Shown here piece by piece: positions 23,207-34,322 of a stretch of 64,000 nucleotides of DNA (within the stretch, counting starts at the first letter, position 1; every line of letters starts with the position of its first letter). Origin of the DNA: Myrica gale (taxonomy: Eukaryota > Streptophyta > Magnoliopsida > Fagales > Myricaceae). The DNA lies in the NCBI GenBank assembly GCA_963930655.1, contig OZ005621.1:18463001-18527000 (forward strand), in the 5' to 3' direction. A program made the position numbers and the translations under genes. The notes beneath the pieces are model-generated. The model saw nothing but the letters and a program-made list of their open reading frames with translations, was not told the DNA's origin and did no database searches.

Positions 23207-24160
23207 GTATGATATACTATGAGGTTATAACTACCATTTGTCTAAGAACTTCAGTTGGTAAGATTTTAGTTGATAAGGAACTAAACCTCCCTATTACTGG
23301 AATATGAATCTGTTGAGTATCTAGCATTTTGATGATGGATGCTCCTGCATGTTAGTGGCTAGGTTGTTTGAGGTGAGACCCATATACTACGTCAGTGGCT
23401 CACACTTACTGCTTTCCTTTTCAGCTCAATTCTCTACCATGTTAGTGCCACTGAAGCAGGTAATTTTTATCTTTTTTAGCTCAATTCTCTACCATTCTGA
23501 AATCTATTGTTATTGTTTGGCACGGTTGTTACTTGATAAACTGACGAAGATTTTGCCATGTGGTGCATTTTTCCTTGATTTTAACAGTAGATCTTAACAT
23601 GGGGGGTTAAGTGTAAATTCATTGGTATTTCGCTATGCAATTTTATTAATATGTGATCAATAGACCAAAGGAAAAAATAAAAAAAAATACATTAGACAAA
23701 GTGCATAAAATGCTAAAAAAAATGGCCTAATATGAATGTAGGATAACCGCCACCGCTAAAACCGTCACCGTTAAGGGCCGGTTTTTGCCCTTAACGGTGT
23801 AGGTGTAGGTGGCCCATATTTGAAAAACCGGCCTACCCGGTGTAGGTGCCGGTTTTGGCCAAAACTGACACCTACACCGGGGTTGTACAGCCCTAGTTCA
23901 TAATACCAAAGGTAATCTCATCACAATAATCTTCCAAGTTTCGGACTCCACATCTCTTTTGACTAAGTCAATTAACAATCATATGAGAGTTAGTTTTTGC
24001 ATCTACCACATCAATACCAAGCTGACAACACATTTTCAACCACTGTAAAACACGTCGCAACTCAATAACATTGTTTGTGACATGCCCAAAATTAACAGAA
24101 AAAACAAGCAACAAATCATCTATCGCGTCACGAATCAGTCCCTGCACCAGTTTGGAGTTG

Positions 24161-26140
24161 TAAATAACTTTTCTCCCGTTTTTTTTGTTTGTATTTTATG
24201 TTTTCCTTCTTTTAATATCGATGTTTGTAATCGAGATAGCATCGTGGGATCCACTAAAGTATTCGATAAAATGCACTCATGGGTCCAATATGATAAGTTA
24301 GTATAATGCACAATCCAAAAATATAATCGTAGAACGTGGATCACAATATTGCTTTTGTATCCCTCCTCAATCCTCATGGCTCATCTCACGCGCGTGACAC
24401 CGAGACTAGCTTTCTGCGTTTAGATGTCGGCACGGGCATAAGAGTCTCTGTCTCTCTAGGCAAGTGGGATTGAAGTGTTACCGGACTCTCCCCCAGCCAT
24501 CGACGGTTTTAACTGCCTTTGGGCCCAATTGTAGATGTTGGGCCTTTGGTTTCTGGACCTAAGTCCCATTTTATGTCGAATCAAGAAAATCTACAAAACG
24601 ATTTTTATATATGGTTTTGAAGAAAGGGGCGAGCCACTTTTAGCCACTATTTTTTAGAAGGAAAAAAAAAAGGCAAGTGGGACATGAGATGGTGACTTTA
24701 AAAGCATATGGGAAATGAGTAATCAATTGAATCTTTTATGGCTAATTGCGTCATTTTTTGGGTCATGGACCTTTGGGCCCCGTTACTGACTCGTAGCTTT
24801 AACAAATAATTAGCAGGCTTGATATTCAATTAACATGAAATCCTGACAAATCCTTTTAAGTGAGGCAGATAGGTGCCTCTTTAAAACGATTGATTGTGGC
24901 CCTGATCTAAACGTACCTTGAGCAGAAAATGCCAACTTTGACACCTCAAACGCCAGAAGCCATATTTTTCTAGAGCAGCAAATGGTCGTTTTGAAGGGTT
25001 AGGTAGAGATATTGGTAGCTTAGGTTGATACTGTAGGGTTGTCCAATGGCCGGTCTGGTCCGATTCCGTCCGGTCCTGTCTGTCAAATCAGTATTTTTGT
25101 AGAGTGAACATACCGGACCGGACCAGTCATTCTAATAGAACCGGTCCGGTTTGATCCCCGGTTTTACTGGTTCGAATTGACCGGTTTGGACCATGACATT
25201 TTGAGCCCTTTTTTTGTTTGGGTCTCTTTGCATTTTTACTTTTTTTAGGCCTTTTTTAGGAATTTTTTTTACTGGTTTGGAGTGGTATACTCCGATTCAG
25301 TTCCGGTTTTCCATATAGGTAACCCGAAATCGGAAAGGAGTACACCGGTTTTGGTCCGGGTTGACCGGTCCGACCAGCAACTTGGGCACCCCTAGTTGAT
25401 AGTATAAAATTTGTGCTAATTCCTAAAGGATTTGAAACTTGGTATATAATTAGGCCCTAGAGAAATGTACATCAATAACTAGAATCGTGCGACATACTGA
25501 TGAATAAGTTTTTAAATTCTAAAGAGTTGATCTAGTGGTTAATATTTTGAGTCATTCTAATATGTTCTCTTTAAAGTCTCAAGTTCAAAATCTCATAGAT
25601 ATTACTTACCATTTGAAGTCGCTTTCAAGACTTTTAACCTAATAATTAGCCCAAACACATAATTAGAAAAAATAATTTTCTAAATATTTCCGTCTACTCA
25701 ACTATGTAGCCCGAGTTGTTTCACCGAATAAACAACGTGAAACCCTTCTAGTGTAAAAGGTTCGTTATGTTTTCAGGACACGTGTCAATAAAAACTATTA
25801 CCATTATCCCATGATAAAAACTTTACTTATAGAAAACAGTGATCAAATTAGAGATTCTGATCATTACTATGCCCGGGAGAGGGGTGTTTGCGTAAATAAA
25901 GCCGGGAAACCTCTTCCTGCTAATTAAGAGTTAAGGGGCTAATATAAATTTAAGAAATTAATTCCTTCTATTTAAAAAAGCAGATTTTTACTGCTGAAAG
26001 CCATGGAGGCTGAGAAGAGCTCAAAGAATGTACAGAGAGGTAACGTTGGAAAAAGAAATAGAAGGAAATTGTCGGATCCAACCCCTATACACAAAATTGT
26101 CAGATCCGGCAACAAGATACCTAAACCACCCCAACTTAAT
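24161..26140. other. intergenic, 3' of MKK9-like gene
   Basis: AT-rich DNA with one hAT MITE (25033-25395). No gene recognised. The last 200 bases before 26141 are the probable 3' UTR of the minus-strand kinase gene. Confidence 0.5.
25033..25395. mobile_element. hAT MITE, CCGGTCCGG-rich
   Basis: A 363-bp element starts GTAGGGTTGTCCAATGGCCG and ends ...TTGGGCACCCCTAG, an imperfect terminal inverted repeat. Flanks TTGATACT (25025-25032) and TTGATAGT (25396-25403) are an 8-bp target duplication with one mismatch. Both ends are dense in CCGGTCCGG / GGTCCGG / GACCGG motifs. No coding capacity. This is a typical non-autonomous hAT. Confidence 0.8.
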
Positions 26141-27091
26141 TCATCTCGGATCTGTGCACACAAACGGGTGGGTCAAGAGCTGGGCCACCGTCCACCTCTT
26201 ACTGGACTCCTTCTGCAAACAACAGTGGACAAAGCTCCGGAACTCCTCCGAAGCGCTCTCCGGCAAGCTCGGTGGATCTCCGAAACAAATCGCACACATC
26301 AAGGTCGCCCAGTCGGGTCTCTGACCGGCCGGCAGGAAAGGGAAATGACCCATATACAGCTCCAACAAGGTCAGGCCCAAGCTCCATATATCGCCCGCGT
26401 ATCCATTGTAGTTCCCGCCGTAGGAGTCAGGGTCGAAACGTTCGGGGCTCATGTACGCGCACGTGCCAACGTACGAGTTACACGCGTCTAACGTGCGGCA
26501 CATGATCTTGCTGACTCCGAAATCCGCGATCTTCACCTCCATCTTGTCGTTCACCAACAGGTTGGAGGGTTTCAGGTCCCGGTGAATGATCTTGTGCCCA
26601 TGGAGGTAGTTAAGCCCGTTGAGAACCTGGCGCGCAACGTCGGCGAGCCGCGGTTCGGAGAAAGTACCTTGGGTCTTGAGCAACGCGTCGAGGGTGCCTA
26701 GGTTCATGTACTCCATGAGAATCGCGATATCGCCGGACGGTTTCTCGAATATACCGTGGCAGCGGACGACGTGGGGGGAGTCGGTGCGGCGGAGGATCTC
26801 CATCTCTCGGAAGACCTGGCGGCGGACGGTGGGGTCGGAGTCGCCGTGAACGACCTTGAGAGCGTAAATGGTGTTGGTGCGCTTGTGTCGAACCTGGTAG
26901 ACGGTGCCACCGTTACCATGTCCAAGGACGTGAAGCTTCTCGATGTCAGCGGCCGATATGGTAGCAGCGGAGGAGGCAGTGGTAGTGGTGGTATTGGGAG
27001 GAAGAGGTAGAGGGAAGCGAGAGCGGCGATCGGAGATATCGGGTATGGGGAGGCGGAGGTTGAGGTGGCGACGGTCTCGGACTACAGCCAT
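26141..27091 (-). CDS. MKK9: MAP kinase kinase, group D (MKK9/MKK7-like)
   Basis: Intronless 316-aa protein, as usual for group-D plant MKKs. A basic/hydrophobic docking-like N terminus (RDRRHLNLRLPIP) precedes the kinase domain (about 50-312). It has a glycine loop GHGNGGTVY (57-65), catalytic Lys79 in YALKVV, HRDLKPSN (170-177), DFG (190-192) and a plant MKK activation loop with Thr200-x5-Ser206 (TLDACNS) followed by GTCAYMSPERFD. All catalytic residues are present. MKK9-type kinases activate MPK3/MPK6 in ethylene, camalexin, senescence and salt-stress signalling. The ATG at 27091-27089 gives the family N terminus. The coding strand is GC-rich compared with its AT-rich surroundings, common for intronless plant genes. 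It could equally be MKK7; the two are close paralogues, and I favour MKK9 by overall look only. Confidence 0.93.
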   Translation of the reverse strand: MAVVRDRRHLNLRLPIPDISDRRSRFPLPLPPNTTTTTASSAATISAADIEKLHVLGHGNGGTVYQVRHKRTNTIYALKVVHGDSDPTVRRQVFREMEILRRTDSPHVVRCHGIFEKPSGDIAILMEYMNLGTLDALLKTQGTFSEPRLADVARQVLNGLNYLHGHKIIHRDLKPSNLLVNDKMEVKIADFGVSKIMCRTLDACNSYVGTCAYMSPERFDPDSYGGNYNGYAGDIWSLGLTLLELYMGHFPFLPAGQRPDWATLMCAICFGDPPSLPESASEEFRSFVHCCLQKESSKRWTVAQLLTHPFVCTDPR

Positions 27092-27362
27092 GGCGTCTTG
27101 GTGCGTGTGAGTGGGTCTTTTGGATTCGAGATTTGGAGTACTGAGACGGACAAGTAGTTACTATAAGTAGGAGGAGAAAAGCACGTGGTTAGTGGGAGGG
27201 GGAGAGAGAGAGAGGGGCATGAGGAAGGTGGAAGGATAGGGGAGATGTGTGGGGTCCAGTTTGTAGAAGATAGGAGGGGAAGTATGTGTGGTCTGTCCAT
27301 TATTTGTGGCAACTTTTTGTTATAAGCACGTGCCTAAATGGAGTGCCGGCTGCCACCTTTAA

Positions 27363-27766
27363 TTAAGAGTAAGTGTTAAATATATTTTGTCATTTTTGTA
27401 GTAATTTATATTTTAAATTTTGATATATTATTTTTGATACATTCGACTCTTTAATTTATATTTTTTTTAATTTAGGCCAGTATCCAAATTATTTGTCAAT
27501 TTAGACAGATTCCGTCAAAACGTGAGATGCAATGAGTAAAAATTTTCAATGATAAATGGACAATGTGTAAATACCTCCAAAGATGAAGGGGCAATGTATA
27601 AAGTTTTGACAAAATCCGCCTAAATTGACGGGCAATTTGCGTACGGGTTCAAATTGTAAAAATGTGTAACTTTATGGGTCAAATATTTCAAAAATAATAC
27701 ATCAGGGTGCAAAGTGTAAATAATCCAAGTTCTGATTAGGGGAGCAAAATGTATTTAACCCTTAAT
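27363..27766. mobile_element. MITE with long imperfect inverted repeats
   Basis: The left end TTAAGAGTAAGTGTTAAATA and the right end, read inward, TTAAGGGTTAAATACATTTT are related. Matching internal blocks lie inverted across the element: TATTATTTTTGATACATT against its mirror at 27685-27705, and TTTAGGC/GATTTTG-like blocks near the centre. About 400 bp, no coding, TSD not resolved. Confidence 0.5.
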
Positions 27767-29136
27767 ATTATTATCTTTATTTTTTTATACTAAAACAACC
27801 AACCTAAATAGGGCAAGTGTTTTATGGGAAAAATACTTATTTTTATTATGTTATTAACCAAATAAAATATGCAAACCGGGACAAGAAATATGTACAATAA
27901 TCTAAAAAATAACCAAGTGGACTGATTTATATATTTATTTCTGAGTATGAGCCAAATTTTGGTCGTATTTATATCCCAAATTGTACATTAAAGCAATGAA
28001 AGTGTTGTATTTACAAGATTGTCCCTATAATTTTTGAAATGAAATTATGGATGACGATGGCTGAGTGTCGGAGTCGAAATTTTTGTCAGGTAATTAGAGT
28101 AGAGCCAAAGCACAACTCTTTTTCGATGTTTTATTTGTTTGGAATTCTTTTTTTTCTTTTTCCTAATTTCTGCCCCCTTCTCAAAATCGGAAGCAAGAGC
28201 CATCCGGTTAAACGAAGAGTCCAGGACGTTAGAGATAGCTAACAAGATATCACGATTTTCGACAGTGATTTTTAGCTAGTGAGACCAACATAAGAGGACA
28301 AACGGACGAATCTTTGTTTTGCTCCTTGAAATATGTTTTTTTTTAAATCAATTAAAGAATTTACAAAATTATTTATTGTTAATAACTAATATATAACAAA
28401 TTAGGCCTAAATATCTAGGAGAACAATCCTTTAATTGGATGAGGAAGGGAATTTTTAGTAAAAGTATTTTAAGTGATTTGAGGATTTAGTTTAATTTTGT
28501 TTGATAAAAAAATTGCCAGCAAAATAAGGATTTTCGCCCCCATAATAACTGAAAATCGAGTTATTAATAGAGTAGTTGGGGGAGGCAATCTAATTTATTA
28601 ATGTTGGTTTATATTTGTTAAAAGCTTAATTGTTGTTACAATCTCTATTATTAACAAATTAGTTTTTGAGGTACGACTGATCATGTGATTTAATTTTTAG
28701 ATATATTAATTATTTTAATTAGTAACCTATATTCTATCTCTATATGTTAATTTTTTTAATAAAATAACCTATATACCTAAAAAATACTTAATAAAAATAA
28801 ATTCATTCATAATTAAATTATATAAACTGATTTATTAAAAATGAATACTTTAAAAAAATTACATTATTATGTATCATTCTCGTTACTTTATTAAAAGCGG
28901 CCCTCCTGGTTTGATAGGATTGCTCTAACTATGTTGTTGCTGCTCAAGTCGCAGTAATCGGGGTCGAATTGAAGAAGTATAACGAGGGTACATCAACTTT
29001 GGGAAACTGGATAAGCCGCATTAAACGCAGGGTACATCATACATTTTTTCTCAAAACGAACGTCACCATGAAATCTATACGGTTGAGAAGTGAGATGGTC
29101 TCAAAAGATTAGTCCAGTGGATATAATATTATAAAA

Positions 29137-29168
29137 AATACAATATATATATATATATATATATATAT
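29137..29168. repeat. (TA)n microsatellite
   Basis: About 16 uninterrupted AT dinucleotides. Confidence 0.9.
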
Positions 29169-30265
29169 CTTTTGATTTAAATCTGATCTTAACACAAACT
29201 GATACAAGTAGTAGGTGGCAAAAGCTAATGAATACGTGGTGGGAAAGGGACGAGGGAGATGACGGCAAATCCACGGGCATCTTATCTAAGAGGTGACGTC
29301 AGTGCTTGAGTTTGCGAAAGCAACCGCCAAACGGGAAAGAGGAGATATTATTATGATTTTTTTTTTATTGAATGTTTCGTGGAGGCTTCCAAAAATCATA
29401 AAAAATTTCGTTACATACTGTACCCTGCGGTGTCTTTTTCTCTGTGTAACCACACGCCGCTAACAGCCCGCCACTCCAATAGAAAAGAGAAAGAGACAAG
29501 AAAATGACAAGACAGAGAGAGAAACTCGAGAGATGTCTCACCGGATATTTGAGAGAGAAACTTGCCGACCTTGGGGATTCTTGACTTTGTGGCTAATCAC
29601 AAGATTTAAGGTTCAACGATTTTTTTTTCTTGGCAAATTGGTTGATAATTTGTTTTTTTTAGAGTACACTTTACGCCCAAGTATGAGGGTCGTAACACTT
29701 TATATTATATCTTTCATTTTCATGACAGTGAGCCCTCGAGTTTTGATTTTAAAAAATTTACACTCTTCCTAAATTTGGCCGGATTGAGGGCAAAAATATT
29801 GTTTTCTCATTATTGTAAAAGGTCAAACTTAGCCGGAGATACAGATCGCCGAAAATTAAAATTTGAGGGATTCAATGTCACAAAATTAAGATATTGTTTG
29901 AGCCAAAATAATTTGGGTCCAAAAATTGAGGTTTAATAATAAAAAATTCATCACATAATTTATTATTATTATAATATTTATTAAAAATCTTCTCTCTCTT
30001 CACTTTTTCACAAACTCTCATAACATATCTTTACTTTATAATATTTCTCAAACCCCAATACCTAAAATTTTCTCCCTCAAACATAAAAGAAGATGGTACA
30101 AAGTATCAATAAGTCATACTTGGGATGTAAAATGTATTTCTCTTTTTTCATATTAAATATACTTGTTGCAAATTAACATTAAAGTTACGTACACTTGGCA
30201 TTTAAAAGTATTGATTTCATTATAATTTCTATTGCAACTATTAATTGTGTATACTTTACACTCTA

Positions 30266-31432
30266 GGTTCGTTCGTTTGCTTGTAAAATAATTAGTTTAC
30301 GTAAAAATATTTTTCATAGAAATGTTTTCAAGAAAAAAAATTCATTTTCAGTGTTTGGTTAAAATAATTTTTTTAATGTTTGACACGTTTACATATTTAC
30401 AAAAAAAGCTTAATTACCGTACAAATCTATGTAGTTTATACTTTTGACATTTTAGTCCCTCAAATATAGTTTTCAATCGTCAGGCTCATGACATTTTAGT
30501 CACTCAAGTATAGTCCAGACAAGATTTATGCGGTCCGGTCCGGTTGATAAATTTCTGATATGTGGTCCGGACCGAACCAGACCACATTTAATAATTTTTT
30601 TTAATATATTAGAAAAGTAAGCTCTGCACTGCGCAGTGCAGACGACTTTTGTGAATATTTTTTTTAAAAAAATTAAATCCGGTCGGGACCACTTAAGTGG
30701 TCCGGTCCTTTAATATAAGGGAACCGAAAACGCTGTCCGAAAACCGGACCGCATTTCCGGTTTTCAACCCTACATGAGATAAGCCTTTTAGACAAATCTA
30801 TCCCCCGTCCAATGGCTATTAGCCAACATACGAAATGACGCTTACTTAAATTTTAGATGTCATCTCAATGTCAATTGTAGGCTGGCCCGTGACATTAAAT
30901 TTTTTCTCAAAATTTTAATATGTAATCCATAAGGTACTAATTTCTATGTGAAGGTCATTGAGGTACACTTTTGGTCCCGCAGTTCTATTGTCGTTAGCCA
31001 ACTGAGGGAGAAATATCCATGTGGCCTGAAAAAGAGAATAATATAAAACTATCATATGCAACCTTCAAATTCATTTTTTATTTAAAAAACATTATTTTTT
31101 TAATTATATATATTTATTAATATTGTAATAATTTTGTATTAGTGGGCCATTTTTGGAAAAATTGATTGTTTTTGAAAAATATGTAGCGGAATAAAATATT
31201 TTAGAACTTGATGGAGACTTACTAATTTTTGTTCATAGATATAGAGCTTAGTATAATGTTCCCTCAAGAAAATATTTTTGGTTTACGAAAAATTTGAGCT
31301 TAGTTTTTTTTTTTTTGTAAAATAATAAATTTTTTAAAGTTGACTTGAAAACTTGTTACATTGACTTTATTTTCAGGTGCTTACCAAATATTTGAAAACA
31401 AGTAAAACAAATTACAAGCAAACAAACAGATC
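30266..31432. mobile_element. TIR element with a nested hAT MITE
   Basis: The left end GTTCGTTTGCTTGTAAAATA (30271) is mirrored at the right by AAATTACAAGCAAACAAACAG ending near 31432. Between them lie blocks with ...GTTTGGTTAAAAT and AAAATATTTTTGGTTTACG in inverted order. A CCGGTCCGG-rich hAT-like MITE sits inside at about 30520-30772. No protein coding is visible. Outer target duplication not resolved. Confidence 0.5.
30520..30772. mobile_element. hAT-like MITE, GGTCCGG-rich, nested
   Basis: Both ends carry inverted GGTCCGGTCCGGTT / AACCGGACCGCATTTCCGG motifs. The right end GGTTTTCAACCCTAC read inward is GTAGGGTTGAAAACC, closely matching the GTAGGGTTGTCC terminus of the MITE at 25033. The left terminus is degraded, so the start is approximate. 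Confidence 0.55.
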
Positions 31433-32616
31433 GTAATTGATTTGAAAGAAAATTGATATTTGATCGGTGAAATGACAATTTTACCCTACTTTGTTATCAT
31501 TATATTTTATATAGGGATTAAGTTATCATTTTACTAATAAAAATATGAATTTTTGTTCAAATTAGTATCAAAAGGGTGCAAAGTATACACCATTAATAGT
31601 CGAATACCAAAAAAATAACGAAGTCGATAATTTATAGTGTCAGCATCCTAATAATTATTGAGCGAAAAAATGTATTTTTTTTCTCATTATAGCGGGGATG
31701 TAGTAATATAAGCAGAATATATATTTTTTTGGTTATTTTAGGCCTTGGGTGAGAAGGGGGATTCGATGAGATGTATCAGCATCTTGTCTTCGTGGGCCTA
31801 TAGGTCCTTATGGTCCAATCCAACATCAGGTAGGCCTGTCCTGCTGGTTAAACCCACCCAGGCACCCACCAAGAAAACCAAGTCCAACTAAACATCGTGA
31901 TCTTGGGAGGAAATTTCAGGTACTGCTTCTGAGGAAGACCCTGTAATTACGACGGATTTTGAAGTTGTGAGGTTCGAAAAACTTGCGTTAAGAAAAAAGA
32001 GTTTTGGAAGAGCCCTTAGTTGTCCGTTTGAGTGTTTTTTTTAAAAAGAAAAAAAAAATACACTTTTCACTCAATAATAGCCTAGATTTTGCACTGTACA
32101 ATAAATTACCACATTTAATATATTTAACTAAAAAAGTTGATTTCGGTCTAATTTGACGGAAAAATAAACGGTGGATGTAATATATTATAGATTGATAGTT
32201 TGTGAGTCCAATATTTCAAACGTGGTAATTTAAGGTGCAAAGTGTAAAAATATATATTTTTTAATATTTTTAAGAGAAATAACCTAAAAAATAATATCAA
32301 AAAGACAAATATTTAGGTGAAATGGGAAAAGCCTTGGCCCTAAGAATAAAGTGATATGTAATTTATAAGATATTGCAATTGCAGACTTTTAATGAGTTCA
32401 TAGGGACACCCACACTTCTAATTTATTTTGTAATGCGAGATTCAACTTGTTTACCATCTCAAATGTGTATATTTAATAGTAATTTTTATAATCATAATTA
32501 TTTCTTTTTATTTATATATCTTCTTCAAAAGAGGAGTTTTGGTTTTTCAATCTTTCTAACAGTTTATAAGCAAAGGATCGACATTGAAGGTGTCGCAACT
32601 TATTAAGTGGTGTCCC

Positions 32617-33738
32617 CAGTGGCGGAACCAGGATAATAAGTCAACCATGACGAATTTTTAAAGCGAAATGACTGAATTTTTTTTCATACGTAATACTAAA
32701 AATTGTCTTAGAATTACAATATAAAAAATTAAAGACTAAAAATAATAAAAATATTGAAATACACATATCGTACTATGTACTACGACTGAGAGGGAGCAAT
32801 TAGATTATGCGTTTGTGCATCTTATGAAAATATTGCAAAACGACTTCGTTCTCTATAGTTTCAAAAATTTCCCGCTCAATGTACACTATCATGCAATCAT
32901 TCATCCAATTATCTCTCATTCTATTACGCAAATCACTCTTGATAATCTTCATCGCAGAGAACACTCTCTCAACAGTTTGCAGTTGCAACTGGTAAGACCA
33001 ATGCCAACTCAATAAGTTGATAAACTAGTGGATACAAAATATTCTTTTTTGTCTCAACCATCTTCACAACAAGACCTTCAATATCTTGAAGCCCAGAAGA
33101 AACATCATGCAATCTAACATTTCTAATGTAGGTGTCAAACTGATCTCTAAGAAACAATTTTTCAGTTGTTGAGAAATCTTCTAGATAAAACTCAGCAAAA
33201 CGACATAACCTTTCACGATCAAATGTTGAGAATGAGGTCATATTCTTCAATGGATTTACGTATCCCTAGATCAGCAACAATATCATCTGGACTAAATTCA
33301 ATACGAGGTATTTTCAAACTAGTATCAATTTCAGAACTTGTAGCCACATTAGGAGTATTAGACGACTCCACACTTCGTGGTTTTTTTGTGAAAAACCTTT
33401 TCATTATATAAACAAAACAGAACAAAATAAAATTCATACAAATTAAACAAATTTATAGATTTGTGACATATAAAAATTAAAAGTAGGACTTATTCTTAGA
33501 CGCTGACCAAAATAAATATTTGTGATGCAATTAATGACTAATATAAGAAGCCACTATTTATATATGGAAAGGCTACCTTAACATGGAAACAAAAACACAA
33601 AACATGACAGGCCCAAGCTCAACCATGGCGGGTCCAAGCCAATCTATTTATAAAAAAAATAACACATGTAAAAAATTATTTTGGGCGGAGCCAACCATGG
33701 CGGCCGCCATGGTTCGCCATGGCTTGGTTCCGCCCATG
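32617..33738 (-). mobile_element. hAT deletion derivative (ZMYM1/TTF-DUF4371 type)
   Basis: A 1122-bp element begins CAGTGGCGGAACCAGG and, read from the other end, CATGGGCGGAACCAAG (13 of 16 matching). A perfect 8-bp target duplication GGTGTCCC flanks it (32609-32616 and 33739-33746). On the minus strand it keeps the transposase N terminus (MKRFFTKKPRSVESS, from 33404) joined to the C-terminal third. The latter includes TFDRERLCRFAEFYLEDFS, LIELALVLPVATA and the dimerisation block VERVFSAMKIIKSDLRNRM near 32960. The catalytic middle is missing and the remaining pieces are not in one frame, so it cannot encode a transposase. The perfect target duplication suggests a fairly recent insertion moved in trans. 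Confidence 0.85.
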
Positions 33739-33921
33739 GGTGTCCCATCTATTTATTGGAGTATCTATCGCTAAACCTGGTTGCTTTCACACTCTCAGAA
33801 GTTTTTTCAGCCCCAAAAGTCAGCTTAAAAAATAGGTCAAACAATTATTTCTAAAAATATTTGTTCGCACTTTTTGTAGTTTTGTCCCCACTATGACGAA
33901 CTGGAAAAACACTGTTACAGG

Positions 33922-34098
33922 ACATGTTTGTTTGCCTAAAATTTTGGGTTCAAAATTTCTAATAAGATAAACATACTTCAAAATTTCTAACTTTTATACA
34001 TATACTTCAAACTTTTCACAAATTTCAATAAACTTCAACGTTCAAAAGATTCTCAAAATTTTGAAAATATTCTCAAAAATTTCGTTAAACAAACGTAA
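33922..34098. mobile_element. small MITE, GTTTGTTT-ended (copy 1)
   Basis: Ends are inverted: CATGTTTGTTTGCCTAAAAT against the mirror of ATTTCGTTAAACAAACGTA. About 177 bp, AT-rich interior with CTTTTCACAAATTTCAATAA units. Same family as 34323-34499. Confidence 0.6.
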
Positions 34099-34322
34099 CC
34101 TATATATATACGTGATTTTTCCCGGCAATATATGATAAACATCTTATTCTTGTGGGTTTCATTTAATCAGTACTACTAACTCATGTTGGACGTGTATATA
34201 TATATACATACTACTTTACTTGAAAGGGTAGGAACAAAACACAGCCCTCTCAGGCTTGACAGATCTGACTTGAAGTCCTGGTCACTGACTTATACATTCC
34301 ATTATGTCTGTCCCCATAATCT

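Larger units (their letters stand above)
21448..23895 (+). mobile_element. non-autonomous hAT-like element carrying host gene pieces
   Basis: The left end reads TAGGGGTGTTCAGTGCCACC and the right end, read inward, TAGGGCTGTACAACCCCGG. Flanks GTTCATAC (21440-21447) and GTTCATAA (23896-23903) form an 8-bp target duplication with one mismatch, the hAT length. The left subterminal block (21465-21560) is rich in CCCGGG/GGGAACCCGG; the right one (23745-23880) in ACCGGTGTAGGTG/GCCGG. The interior has no transposase but contains an exon resembling Hel308/POLQ-type helicases (21960-22077) and two PEP carboxykinase exons with their intron (22711-23206), all on the plus strand. This fits a Pack-type, gene-capturing hAT. 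Alternatively the right 155 bases are a separate MITE and the gene pieces arrived by another route; the flanking LINE halves argue for one insertion. Confidence 0.7.
21305..24160 (-). pseudogene. LINE RNase H fragment, interrupted by hAT insertion
   Basis: Minus-strand sequence on the two sides of the hAT element encodes adjacent parts of one LINE-type RNase H domain. The upstream half (24160 down to 23896) has DDLLLVFSVNFGHVTNN, ELRRVLQWLK and LSQKRCGVRNLEDYCDEI. The downstream half (21447 down to 21305) has DYGMHYVFRERNAPPHYLAK LGA and ends in a TGA at 21307-21305. Plant L1-like LINEs carry such a C-terminal RNase H. The upstream half contains at least one in-frame stop, so it is a dead fragment. 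No reverse transcriptase is visible next to it, so it is 5' truncated. The two halves stay in register once one copy of the target duplication is discounted, which fixes the hAT borders. Confidence 0.7.

Noticed and set aside
23380-23470. A possible third captured exon (TTTTCAG acceptor, CTCAATTCTCTACC..., GTAATT donor) in the hAT-like element
   Set aside because: The segment is only about 35 bases and is partly repeated just downstream, so no gene can be assigned.
26003-26505. Plus-strand open frames of 98-162 codons across the MKK9-like gene
   Set aside because: They are antisense shadows of the GC-rich kinase coding sequence, which has all kinase motifs on the minus strand.
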